Shown here: one piece after another, positions 17,636 through 25,178 of the stretch | Numbering within the stretch: the stretch's first letter is position 1 | Layout: every line of letters begins with the position of its first letter | Notes under the pieces: model-generated | Told to the model about the DNA's origin: nothing | Database searches by the model: none | Seen by the model: the letters and a program-made list of their open reading frames with translations, nothing else | Made by a program: the position numbers and the translations under genes | Source of the DNA: UBA2965 sp036526135 | GTDB lineage: Bacteria > Pseudomonadota > Gammaproteobacteria > Pseudomonadales > Azotimanducaceae | Assembly (NCBI GenBank): GCA_036526135.1 | Contig: DATCZA010000055.1 | Coordinates: forward strand, 1-32,406 | Length of the DNA stretch: 32,406 nucleotides | Direction of reading: 5' to 3'

Positions 17636-18249
17636 CCCGACTGGTAATCATTACCCTGGCAGCCGCGGGCATCCTCGGGGTGCTAACGTGGCAACGAGGC
17701 GACTTCACCGGGCTGTGGCTCACTCCGGACCAGCAGGCCTTGAAAGCCTACGAACGGCGGGAATTTCGCGACGCCTTCGATGCGTTCGAGGACCCGGCGT
17801 GGAAGGGCGTTGCCGCCTATCGCAGCGGCCTCTACGGCGAGTCCGCCGACGCCTTCGGCCGCATCGACAGCGCCCGGGGCTTCTACAATCGCGGCAACGC
17901 CTTCATGAAAGGCCGGGAGTACGGCAAGGCCATCACCGCCTACGAGCAGGCCGTGGCCGACGATCCGGACTGGCTGGAAGCGCGGGAGAACCTCGCTCTG
18001 GCCCGCCACGTGCTCGACTACATCGAACGGGTCCGCGAGCAGTCGGACACCGGCGACGACACTGAGCTCGGCGCCGACGACTACGTCTTCGACAACACCC
18101 GCAAAAAAGGGGTGGAAATCGAGATCACCCAGGAGAGCACCATCGAGCTCGAGTCCGCCGAGAAGTGGATGCGCTCGGTGGACACCCAGACGCGGGACTT
18201 TCTGCGTTCACGGTTTCTGCTCGAAGCCGTCCGGCGGGGTGATCTGTGA
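17617..18249 (+). CDS. Membrane-anchored TPR protein (BatC-like)
   Basis: 210 residues from ATG 17617; a GTG at 17629 is an alternative. The start lies within the preceding VWA gene, an overlap of 19 bases. One N-terminal helix (about residues 7-22) is followed by a TPR region (about 55-135), seen in ARGFYNRGNAFMKGREYGKAITAYEQAVADDP, and a C-terminal AEKWMRSVDTQTRDFLRSRF motif that recurs in VWA/TPR proteins of MoxR operons. TPR units mediate protein contacts, here presumably with the VWA or BatD-like proteins in the periplasm. The long upstream reading frame is a shadow of the VWA gene. The following gene starts at the stop (TGATG). Confidence 0.88.
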   Translation: MDHAVVARLVIITLAAAGILGVLTWQRGDFTGLWLTPDQQALKAYERREFRDAFDAFEDPAWKGVAAYRSGLYGESADAFGRIDSARGFYNRGNAFMKGREYGKAITAYEQAVADDPDWLEARENLALARHVLDYIERVREQSDTGDDTELGADDYVFDNTRKKGVEIEITQESTIELESAEKWMRSVDTQTRDFLRSRFLLEAVRRGDL

Positions 18250-19511
18250 TGCTGCGCCTGCCGCTCCTGGTGATGCTTCTGGGCTGCACGGTGCTGGCCG
18301 CTGCGGCTCCAGCGCAGCCGGTGGTGCGCGTTGAGGTAAATCCAGAAAGCGTTCGGGTCGGCGAATCGGCGGAGCTCAAGGTGATCGTGCTGGTTCCCAC
18401 CTGGTTCGCCCGGCCGCCCGTCTACCCCACGTTCGAGCTCGCCAACGCCATCACGCGCCTGCCGCCGGACAGCTCCTACCCCACCAGCGAGCGGGTGGGC
18501 AGAGAGACCTGGTCCGGCATCGTCCGCAACTACCGCTTCTATCCGCTGCTTGGCGCCAACTATCGTTTGTCGGGCGAAACGATCACCGTGACGTACGCCA
18601 ATCCGGGCAGCACGCCGCTCACGGTCGAGGTGGCCGTCCCGGAGATATCGATCCGCGGCGTCGTTCCCGCGGGCGCCGAGGGGTTGAACCCCTACCTCGC
18701 CGGCAGGCGGCTCACCCTTTCGCGGGCCGTCGAGAGCCAGGCCGAGCCGCTCCGGGTCGGTGACGCGGTAGTGGTGACATACGCGGCCGAGCTGGATGGC
18801 CTGCCCGCGATCTTTCTGCCGCCTCTGCTGCCCGAACTCGACGTCGACGGGGTAAGCGGCTATGCGGACGTGCCGAAGCTGGGCGATGGGCCTCCGGCGC
18901 GGCGCGAGGAAAAGCTGACCCTGGTTTTCGACGCCGGGGGCACGTTCACCTTGCCCGGCACGAAGCTGTCCTGGTGGAACAGCGAGTCGGGGCGGATCGA
19001 GACTACCAGCCTCGAGGATCTGAGTTTCGAGGTGACCGGACCGCTGCCGTCGGCCAGCGTGCAGACCTACGACGAACGGGCACTGCTTGGCCTGGCGATC
19101 GCGGTCACGCTGGTCCTCGTCCTCGGGCTGATCGCGTGGAAGGCCGCACCGGCTCTCGCCCACACCCTGCAAAGGGCCGCCGAAGCGCGTCGGCGCTCGG
19201 AGCCCTACGCCTTTCGCCAGCTGCGCCGAAGCATCCGCGCCGGCAACCGCTCGGCCATTCACGCCGATCTGCTCGCCTGGTTGAAGAAGCTGAACGTGGA
19301 ACACGACGCGCGCGCCTTTGCCCGCGTTTACGGCAACGAAAGGCTCGTGGCCGCGATCGATTCGCTGAGCGCCCATCTCTATGGGCGCTCTCAGCCCGAT
19401 GCCGATCCGGCAGAGCTTCGGCGAGGACTGGTGGCCGCGCGCCGCCGCTGTCAGCGAAGTCAGGGCGGGGCGGACCGCGCCGCCGGCCGGCTACCGGCAC
19501 TGAACCCCTGA
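18249..19511 (+). CDS. BatD-like membrane protein, last gene of MoxR/Bat operon
   Basis: 420 residues. ATG 18249 overlaps the TPR stop by one base; a GTG one codon earlier is possible. A signal peptide (to about residue 22) precedes about 260 residues of beta-rich Ig-like domains (VRVEVNPESVRVGESAELKV, RNYRFYPLLGANYRL), one membrane helix (about 280-300) and a cytoplasmic tail with an Arg-rich, helical segment. This plan fits BatD/oxygen-tolerance proteins, which act with VWA partners at the inner membrane; exact biochemical roles are unknown. No DUF or enzyme motif is visible. It closes the operon; no clear terminator follows. Confidence 0.85.
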   Translation: MLRLPLLVMLLGCTVLAAAAPAQPVVRVEVNPESVRVGESAELKVIVLVPTWFARPPVYPTFELANAITRLPPDSSYPTSERVGRETWSGIVRNYRFYPLLGANYRLSGETITVTYANPGSTPLTVEVAVPEISIRGVVPAGAEGLNPYLAGRRLTLSRAVESQAEPLRVGDAVVVTYAAELDGLPAIFLPPLLPELDVDGVSGYADVPKLGDGPPARREEKLTLVFDAGGTFTLPGTKLSWWNSESGRIETTSLEDLSFEVTGPLPSASVQTYDERALLGLAIAVTLVLVLGLIAWKAAPALAHTLQRAAEARRRSEPYAFRQLRRSIRAGNRSAIHADLLAWLKKLNVEHDARAFARVYGNERLVAAIDSLSAHLYGRSQPDADPAELRRGLVAARRRCQRSQGGADRAAGRLPALNP

Positions 19512-19542
19512 GCCGATCGTTCGAGATCCGAAGCGAGGGCCC

Positions 19543-19693
19543 TCAATACTCGATGACGATGGCGCCCACCGGACACGCGTTGGCGGCAGACTGCGCGTCG
19601 ACCTCGAGTTCCTCGGGGACTTCTGCACGCCGACGGCGGAGAGGTTCACTTCTTCAGGATCCACGACCAGACCTCCCCGGCTTTCTCGAAGAC
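19543..19693 (-). pseudogene. Decayed ferredoxin remnant (C-terminal half)
   Basis: On the minus strand, bases just above 19543 read VPEELEVDAQSAANACPVGA followed by IVIEY and a stop, closely matching the C-terminus of small single-cluster ferredoxins of the P450-associated type, including the last cluster cysteine (ACP). Upstream matches need two frame changes: a middle piece containing VVDPEEV in another frame and a piece VFEKAGE in the third. The N-terminal half with the first cluster cysteines is absent; unrelated sequence and the promoter of the next gene occupy its place. It is best read as a truncated, frameshifted pseudogene. Sequencing or assembly error could explain the frameshifts but not the missing 5' half. 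Confidence 0.6.
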
Positions 19694-19736
19694 GACCAAA
19701 AACGATGAAGGCTGCAGAGGCCGCTGAGAATTGGCG

Positions 19737-19764
19737 TTTCCACTTACGGCTGAGCGCTTATACT
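19737..19764 (+). promoter_or_regulatory. Candidate promoter of SYLF-domain gene
   Basis: TATACT (19759-19764) is a good -10 box about 50 bases before the ATG at 19816. The best -35 at usual spacing is a weak TTTCCA (19737-19742, 16-base spacer). The rest of the 304-base gap from 19512 holds the ferredoxin remnant and no other gene I can support. Confidence 0.35.
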
Positions 19765-19815
19765 TGGCACCCCGTCTGCGTGACGGGATTCTTTTGTATC
19801 AGAGGGGAACCAACC

Positions 19816-20406
19816 ATGCGCATGGCCATCGGATTTGCAACGCTCTGCATCGTCCTGACCCTGCCGTCGGAGGCCAACTCCGCCTTCGGCAAGAAGAAGA
19901 GCCCCGAGGAGCGTCGGGAAAACATCACCGAGATGCGCGAAGACGTCCTGAACAGGCTCTACGACGAAAGAGCATCGGCCAAGGCACAGGTTCAGGATTC
20001 GGTGGGTTACGCCGTGTTCTCCAACACGGGCGTCAATCTGTTCCTGCTCTCCACGGCCAACGGCGCAGGCGTCGCACATGACAACGGGGCCGGCAAAGAC
20101 ATCTTCATGAACATGTTCTCCGCCGGCGGCGGGATCGGTCTCGGCGTCAAGAAGTTCAGCGCCGTGTTCATTTTTCACACTCGCGACGCCTTCGATCAGT
20201 TCGTTGAGGAGGGCTGGAACTTCACCGGCCAGGCGGATGCCGCGGCGACCACTGACGCCGAGGAAGACGAGCAGGTCGGCGCCGCCGGCGGCACCGTCGG
20301 GATCAACGACGGCGTCACCGTGTACCAGATGACCGAGAAAGGCCTCGCGTTACAGGCGACCCTTCAGGGCACCAAGTACTGGAAGAACGAAGACCTCAAC
20401 AACTGA
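19816..20406 (+). CDS. SYLF/YSC84-domain exported protein
   Basis: 196 residues from ATG 19816, which follows AGAGGGGA at good spacing and starts a signal peptide (MRMAIGFATLCIVLTL...ANSAFG). The longer frame from 19705 would begin before the likely promoter and is rejected. After a charged region (KKKSPEERRENI) comes a glycine-rich lipid-binding-like SYLF region: DSVGYAVFSNTGVNLFLLS, then GGGIGLGVKKFSAVFIFH and AFDQFVEEGWNF. SYLF (YSC84-type) domains bind lipids in eukaryotes; bacterial members are secreted or periplasmic with no settled function. An acidic insert (TTDAEEDEQVGAA) lies near residue 155. It converges with the next gene, only 11 bases away. Confidence 0.82.
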   Translation: MRMAIGFATLCIVLTLPSEANSAFGKKKSPEERRENITEMREDVLNRLYDERASAKAQVQDSVGYAVFSNTGVNLFLLSTANGAGVAHDNGAGKDIFMNMFSAGGGIGLGVKKFSAVFIFHTRDAFDQFVEEGWNFTGQADAAATTDAEEDEQVGAAGGTVGINDGVTVYQMTEKGLALQATLQGTKYWKNEDLNN

Positions 20407-20417
20407 CGGTTGAACGC

Positions 20418-21002
20418 CTACTCGGCGTCAGCCGGCTGCTCGCGTACCGAGAGCGCAACGGACTGGGTGACCGTGAAGACCACGATGTCACCCACCGAGA
20501 CCCGCTCCAGATTGGACGGGTTCATCGGCTCGATCTCCTCTAGCGCCCCATCGGGACCTTCGAGGGTAGCGGTGCTGGCCTCGAGGTCAATGGCAACGAT
20601 TTTCGCCGTGATCACGTTGACCTCGGCTGCCGCCACGCCGGGCATCTCGCCCTCATCGGTCCGAGCAACGGCGCCCATCACGCCGTGCCCTGGCTCGCTG
20701 CCATCTCCCGGCAGCACCTCCACGTCCAGAGACTCCACGTACTCCGCGTCGATGAGATCCCCCGCCGCCACCTGATCGAGATTGCGGACCTCGTCTGACG
20801 CGGTGAAGGTGATGGCGTTGCCCCGGGGTCCCCTGACAGTGACCACCCGAGTTTCGTGGTCGATGGCCTCCACAATCGCCGTGAGCGTTTCCTTCTGGGT
20901 GGCCGAGAACGTAACCAGGCCATCGCCCCCGTGCCCGTCGCCAAGTGCGACGTTAGCCCCCGAGATGACGATAACCCCCAGCAACAGCCGAATAACCTTC
21001 AT
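20418..21002 (-). CDS. Exported two-repeat protein of unknown function
   Basis: 194 residues from ATG 21002, preferred over 21053 because it has an AAGGGG ribosome site, starts a signal peptide (MKVIRLLLGVIVISGANVALGDG), and the longer start would lie at or before the candidate transcription start. The mature part contains two related beta-rich repeats of about 55 residues: one with TAIVEAIDHETRVVTVRGPR and NLDQVAAGD (about 40-96), another with AKIVAIDLEASTATLEGPDG and NLERVSVGD (about 131-188). The repeat pattern, AID...VTxxGPxG...NLxxVxxGD, recurs in many uncharacterised proteobacterial secreted proteins and resembles small OB- or SH3-like barrels. I do not recognise a function. It may be a periplasmic binding protein; no metal or catalytic motif is visible. 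Confidence 0.75.
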   Translation of the reverse strand: MKVIRLLLGVIVISGANVALGDGHGGDGLVTFSATQKETLTAIVEAIDHETRVVTVRGPRGNAITFTASDEVRNLDQVAAGDLIDAEYVESLDVEVLPGDGSEPGHGVMGAVARTDEGEMPGVAAAEVNVITAKIVAIDLEASTATLEGPDGALEEIEPMNPSNLERVSVGDIVVFTVTQSVALSVREQPADAE

Positions 21003-21033
21003 GGCAGTGGACCCCTTGAATTGAGCGCGGCTG

Positions 21034-21063
21034 ATGATATCGGCGACGGACATTCACGCGCAA
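21034..21063 (-). promoter_or_regulatory. Candidate promoter of the two-repeat protein gene
   Basis: On the minus strand, TTGCGC (21063-21058) and TATCAT (21039-21034) are spaced by 18 bases, about 30 bases before the ATG at 21002. The -10 matches 5 of 6 consensus bases; the -35 keeps the TTG. Confidence 0.35.
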
Positions 21064-21261
21064 CGCGGACGGCGCGGCGAAAGCGAGGAGGGGCGAGCAC
21101 GAGTGACTCCAGCGCTTACGGTCACCCCTCCGGTCACTATCGAATCCGAGTGGAGGCCGCTATCCCCTCCTGCTATGGTCTGGAAACCAATTGCGCCGGG
21201 CCGGCAGGATAAGATCGACAAGCGCGCTGCCTGCGCCGGTATGGCGGAACCAGAGGACATC

Positions 21262-21630
21262 ATGAGAATTCCAAAGTATCTGGCGCTGTGCGCCCTTGTG
21301 GCTCTGGGCGGCTGCGCGAGCTGGAGTCAGGAGACCGGTGTGGACAACCGCTGGCGCGGAGCCGAGGTGCCCGTCTGGGTCACCGGCGAAACCACGGCAG
21401 AGGACGTCATGACCGCACTCGGGCCGCCTTCCCAGATCATCGCCCTCAAGGATCAGGTGGTCTACTACTACCTGAAGGAGACAATGGCCGGCTCGGCCTA
21501 TGTGCTGATTCTCTACAACAACGCGAAGATGAGGGCCGAGTACGATCGGGCCATCTTCTTCTTCGACGACGGGGGCAAGCTAACCCGTTACGCGTACAGC
21601 AACGAGACGCTTTCCCACCGGGGCGGCTGA
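21262..21630 (+). CDS. BamE-like lipoprotein, first of tandem pair
   Basis: 122 residues from ATG 21262, which follows AGAGGA and starts a lipoprotein signal (lipobox LGGC, Cys18). An ATG at 21241 would add seven residues and has no comparable ribosome site. The mature domain carries the SmpA/BamE-type helix-loop TTAEDVMTALGPPSQI followed by strands VVYYYLKE, YVLILYN and AIFFFDDGGKLTRYAY, so it is a small alpha-beta domain that anchors to a membrane and could aid barrel assembly. It is not BamE itself as far as I can tell; it lacks the usual sequence and context. It overlaps the second gene (TGATG). Confidence 0.8.
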   Translation: MRIPKYLALCALVALGGCASWSQETGVDNRWRGAEVPVWVTGETTAEDVMTALGPPSQIIALKDQVVYYYLKETMAGSAYVLILYNNAKMRAEYDRAIFFFDDGGKLTRYAYSNETLSHRGG

Positions 21631-22259
21631 TGCCCATCGTCGCCATCGCGACCCTCGCGATCCTGCTCGCCGCATCGAGCGGCTGCTCGATGATTCACCA
21701 GGACGTCGGCAAGAAGCCGCCACGCGAGGCGTCCCGAGCGCTGGCCGACCGTGCGGACGCCACCGTGGACGATGTGCTGGAGGCGCTGGGCCCACCGCAC
21801 GCCATGAGCGCGATCAACGACGGTTACGCCTTCCTGTACCACTGGTACGCGGTTGAAGAACGCCAGCTCGGGCTCTCGTCCAACTGGCCCGTGTTGCGCT
21901 GGTTCCGGCTGGCCATCGCCCGAGCCGACATTGACGCCACCGCGTTGATCGTGCACTTCGACGACCAGGGTGGCGTCCGGGCCTATGGCCTGGATCAGCG
22001 ATCCATCGATCTGGGCGGGGGCACGGGCTTCCAGCCAATTTTCGTGGTGACGCCCCTGGTGGACGCGGACGAGTATCTCGAGGACATCTGGCCCGCCCAC
22101 CGCTGGGGCATGTCCATGCTGCGCGAAGCCCCCGCCACGCTGAACGCCCATGCGGGCGTGGATTCCGGCATGCAGGGGATTGAAATGCGCTCGACGTCGC
22201 TGAAGGTGGGGCAGCGCACCCTGGAGATGCAGAAAGAGCAAAGCAGCTCCAGCCGCTGA
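21630..22259 (+). CDS. BamE-like lipoprotein, second of tandem pair
   Basis: 209 residues from ATG 21630, overlapping the upstream stop by one base. The lipobox is SSGC (Cys19). The BamE-like core repeats the pattern of its neighbour: ATVDDVLEALGPPHAMSAI, then FLYHWYAVEERQLG, ALIVHFDDQGGVRAYGL. A longer C-terminal extension (about residues 130-209) includes a Gly-rich GGGTG and an acidic Asp/Glu stretch, with no recognised domain. The two lipoproteins look like an ancient duplication with domain growth. A barrel gene of the BamA/TamA type lies convergent on the other side of a 10-base gap, so a functional link to barrel assembly is possible but unproven. Confidence 0.78.
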   Translation: MPIVAIATLAILLAASSGCSMIHQDVGKKPPREASRALADRADATVDDVLEALGPPHAMSAINDGYAFLYHWYAVEERQLGLSSNWPVLRWFRLAIARADIDATALIVHFDDQGGVRAYGLDQRSIDLGGGTGFQPIFVVTPLVDADEYLEDIWPAHRWGMSMLREAPATLNAHAGVDSGMQGIEMRSTSLKVGQRTLEMQKEQSSSSR

Positions 22260-22269
22260 ACGGCCGCGG

Positions 22270-23475
22270 TCAGAACGCCTCGCCGATGCCGATGTAGAAC
22301 TCGGCGCCGTGCTTGCCGACGGCCAGGTCCGCAGAAATACTCACCCGGTGCTTCTTCGACAGCACGTAGCGCGCACCAATGCCCGCCGCCGGCAGGAAGT
22401 CGTCGCCGAAGTCGCCGATCTCGTCAGCCACCTCACCCACCCCGGCAAAGCCCGTCAGGATCCAGCTGTCGTGAAGGTGCCAGCGGTACTCACCCTGCAC
22501 GGCGTACATGAGCTTGTCACGGTAGCGTCCGGCCGGGTAACCGCGCAGATCGGGGCCGCTGCCGAAGCTGCTGAGCAGAAAGAACGGCGCGTTACCACCG
22601 GTGGCCTTGATCACCGCACGCAGGGCCAGAGCGTCCCGGGTGCGCATGGCCCGATAGTGATTCAGAGCGAGCTTGTAGGTCTCCGCTTCGAAATCGCTGC
22701 CAAAGTCGTCGCGGTAGATCTTGGTGTCCCCATCGATCAGCCATCCCCGTCGGGGAAACTGCTCGTGGTCGCGGCTGTCGAACTGCACCGGCACCCACAG
22801 CGCGCCGAGGTCCACGTTGAACGACGGGGTGATCTCTCGTGGCCACTCGGGAGGCAGAGGAACCCGCGTCCTCGTCTCGACGTTGCCGCGGACGAAGCCG
22901 ATTCCCGCGTAAAGCTGGTTCCAGAAACGCCACTTGGCGTTGGCGAAGTAAAGCGGTGCTTCCTGCTCGATCTCGATGTTTATGCCCGAGTCACCGACGA
23001 AGTCGCCGAAGCCGTAGAACTTGTAACGGATATCGGCGTAGCCCGCGCCCGCCTGCAGGCGCAGGCGGTCGTCCAGCAAGTGAAATTTCCCGCCGGCCCC
23101 GAACGCGTAGCTGCCATTGTCCGAGGCCATGGCGAAGCCCCCGATGGCAGACGGGCGCTTTTTTGCGTCTTCACCCCTGTCGCCAAGAAAATATCCCCCG
23201 ACCACGGACAGCTGGAAGCCGAGCTGAGGCGATCGGCTGGGGATGGGCGCGACGACCAGATCCTCCGGCCACTTCTTGAACAGGCGCTGCATGGGGTTGC
23301 CGGCGAATTTGGCATCGTCGAGCTCGAAGCCCCCATCGGCCATGGCATCCGCCATTTCCTGCGCGGCCAGCTCGAAATCGTCCTCCGCATCGACGGCGTA
23401 CTCGTCCGGTTCGGCCCAACCAACCGAGCCAACAAGCAGCATGGAGGCCACCACGATGAGTCCGCGCGCATTCAT
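22270..23475 (-). CDS. BamA/TamA-type outer membrane barrel without POTRA domains
   Basis: 401 residues. The start ATG 23475 follows the phosphatase stop after one base and begins a signal peptide (MNARGLIVVASMLLVGSVGWAEP). About 55 acidic residues precede the 16-stranded-type barrel region. The surface-antigen (D15) hallmarks are visible: DSRDHEQFPRRGW in the middle and the lid-loop motif DLRGY near residue 305, and the protein ends in Glu-Ala-Phe. POTRA repeats, which BamA and TamA use to receive clients, are missing, as in smaller members of this superfamily linked to phospholipase or phosphatase partners. Here it is coupled to a PafA-like phosphatase and a sulfatase, suggesting it passes or anchors that enzyme; this is inference. 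Confidence 0.85.
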   Translation of the reverse strand: MNARGLIVVASMLLVGSVGWAEPDEYAVDAEDDFELAAQEMADAMADGGFELDDAKFAGNPMQRLFKKWPEDLVVAPIPSRSPQLGFQLSVVGGYFLGDRGEDAKKRPSAIGGFAMASDNGSYAFGAGGKFHLLDDRLRLQAGAGYADIRYKFYGFGDFVGDSGINIEIEQEAPLYFANAKWRFWNQLYAGIGFVRGNVETRTRVPLPPEWPREITPSFNVDLGALWVPVQFDSRDHEQFPRRGWLIDGDTKIYRDDFGSDFEAETYKLALNHYRAMRTRDALALRAVIKATGGNAPFFLLSSFGSGPDLRGYPAGRYRDKLMYAVQGEYRWHLHDSWILTGFAGVGEVADEIGDFGDDFLPAAGIGARYVLSKKHRVSISADLAVGKHGAEFYIGIGEAF

Positions 23476-23476
23476 C

Positions 23477-25177
23477 CTATCGCCTCAACACCTCGACCAG
23501 CGGCTCGCCAACGGAGCCGCTGGGCGCCTTGATCTGCAGCAGCGCGGACAGCGTCGGCGCGACATCTACCGTGCGCACGGCACGATCGATCTTTGCCGGG
23601 CGGAGCCGAGCGCCGGCAAACACGACGGGCACGTGGGTGTCGTAGCGCCAGGGAGAACCGTGGGTGGAGGCCACCGTGAGCCCGTCGAAGTCGTTGATGA
23701 ACCAGTTGGGCTCGAACACGATGAACACATCGCCGGAGCGGTCCGGATGATGGTTGCGCAGAACGCGGCGATGGATCTCCGAGTCGGGAATGCTGGCCGA
23801 GCCCAGGGCCGTGCTGGACACGGCCAGGGCAACTCCGGGCAACTTCGTCAGCTCCTCGATCACCGCCGCTTCCAGGGCGCCTCGGTCGATTTGCTCGTTG
23901 CCGGCGACTTCCGGGCTGAAGTAGAGATACGGATGAGCGTACTTCTCGAACAGCGCGCCCTCGATCCCGAATCGCGCTTTGATCCGATCGATGGCGTCAG
24001 CCTTGTCCCAGCTGTCCGGGTCGACGTAGCCACCCGGGATACCCAGGCTGTTCAGGTATCCGGGAGAATCCGGCGCGCCGTGATCGGCGGAAAGCACTAT
24101 CAGCGTGTCGGCCAGGCCCACCTGCTCGGCGACGAAGGCGAACAGCTCCGCCAGGGTTCGGTCGAGCCGGAGAATGTTGTCTTCCGCCTCCAGGCTGGAC
24201 GGTCCGAAGACGTGGCCAACGTAGTCGGTGGAGGAAAAGCTCACGCTCAGGTAGTCGGTGGTCGCGTCCTGCCCCAGCGACTCCTCGACGATGGCTCGTT
24301 TGGCGAAGTCGAGCACCAGCCGGTCACCGGCCGGGCTCAGGGTCAGCCAGGTGGCGAAGTAGGGGCTGCTGGGGTCGCCAAAGGCGTGGGGAAATACCCG
24401 GCCGAATCCCGCCACGTCGGTTTCCCAGGGCCGATCGTCGGCCTCCCCAAACAGGTAGGTGTCCTGTTCGCGCAAGAGCTCCCAAGCCGTCCCGGCGTAT
24501 GCCGCGGCGGGCCCGGCGGCGTTGAAGTCCGAAACCCAGTCCGGGTAACGGTCCAGGTAATAGGTGCTGGTGACGAACCCGCCCGTCGCCTTTGAAAACC
24601 AGTACGCGGTGCCGGAATGACCCGCCATGGAGATGGCGCCCCTATCCTTGACCGAGACGCCAATGGCTTTCGCGCGACCGTTGGTATTGCTGCGAAGCTC
24701 ATCGGCAAAGGTGGTCACCAGGATCGCGGCGGGCGAGCGGCCTTCGCTGCGGGCGGCGCGCTGGGTGGGATCGATCTCCGTGGCATCGTCGACGTCGGCG
24801 GCCTCGGTGAGCAGCCGGTGGTCCCCATCCTCGACGTTGTAGGTCGTGAACCCGGTTTCCCGGTCGAACCAGAGATTGCCCACCATGCCGTGAACGGAGG
24901 GGTGCGCGCCGGTAGCCAGGGTGGCGTGGCCGACGATGGTTTCCGTGTTGGCGTGTGCGTGATGGGCGTTCGTGAAGACGATGCCCTTCTCCCACAGATA
25001 CTTGAAGCCGCCTTTGCCGAGCCGCTCGTAGTAGCGGGTCGGCAGATCGGCCCTGAGCTGATCCACCGTGATCTGGAGAATCAGCTTTGGCCGGCTGGCC
25101 GCCTCGACGGTTGCGATGCCGGTAATCAGCAGCAGCGCCGCGAGGGCGGCCGCTGCGCGCAATCGACGCGCTACCAC
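23477..25177 (-). CDS. PafA-like alkaline phosphatase / phosphodiesterase, exported
   Basis: 566 residues from GTG 25177, placed one base after the sulfatase stop, with a signal peptide (ARRLRAAAALAALLL...VEAAS). It belongs to the nucleotide pyrophosphatase/PafA branch of the alkaline phosphatase superfamily. In order: metal Asp39 in TVDQLRAD, the nucleophile-region Thr in ANTETIVGHAT (Thr78 or Thr80), an Asn in GNLWFDR, a Lys-x-Arg pair in SVKDRGAIS which in PafA marks phosphate monoesterases, then the metal set STDYVGH, SADHGAPD and THGSPWRYDTH. The Lys/Arg pair argues for monoesterase action on organic phosphates in the periplasm. Gene order (sulfatase, this, barrel) suggests one transcript. 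Confidence 0.9.
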   Translation of the reverse strand: MVARRLRAAAALAALLLITGIATVEAASRPKLILQITVDQLRADLPTRYYERLGKGGFKYLWEKGIVFTNAHHAHANTETIVGHATLATGAHPSVHGMVGNLWFDRETGFTTYNVEDGDHRLLTEAADVDDATEIDPTQRAARSEGRSPAAILVTTFADELRSNTNGRAKAIGVSVKDRGAISMAGHSGTAYWFSKATGGFVTSTYYLDRYPDWVSDFNAAGPAAAYAGTAWELLREQDTYLFGEADDRPWETDVAGFGRVFPHAFGDPSSPYFATWLTLSPAGDRLVLDFAKRAIVEESLGQDATTDYLSVSFSSTDYVGHVFGPSSLEAEDNILRLDRTLAELFAFVAEQVGLADTLIVLSADHGAPDSPGYLNSLGIPGGYVDPDSWDKADAIDRIKARFGIEGALFEKYAHPYLYFSPEVAGNEQIDRGALEAAVIEELTKLPGVALAVSSTALGSASIPDSEIHRRVLRNHHPDRSGDVFIVFEPNWFINDFDGLTVASTHGSPWRYDTHVPVVFAGARLRPAKIDRAVRTVDVAPTLSALLQIKAPSGSVGEPLVEVLRR

Positions 25178-25178
25178 G

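Noticed and set aside
19705..19815. Upstream start at 19705 for the SYLF-domain gene
   Set aside because: It would span the likely -10 box and lacks a ribosome site; ATG 19816 starts a clean signal peptide after AGAGGGGA.
21046..21261. Possible small gene in the gap before the BamE-like pair
   Set aside because: Open frames here lack ribosome sites and give low-complexity products; the region fits a divergent promoter gap.
22309..24595. Two long plus-strand open frames (22309-23532 and 23243-24595) opposite the barrel and phosphatase genes
   Set aside because: Compositional shadows; the minus strand carries the DLRGY and PafA motifs.
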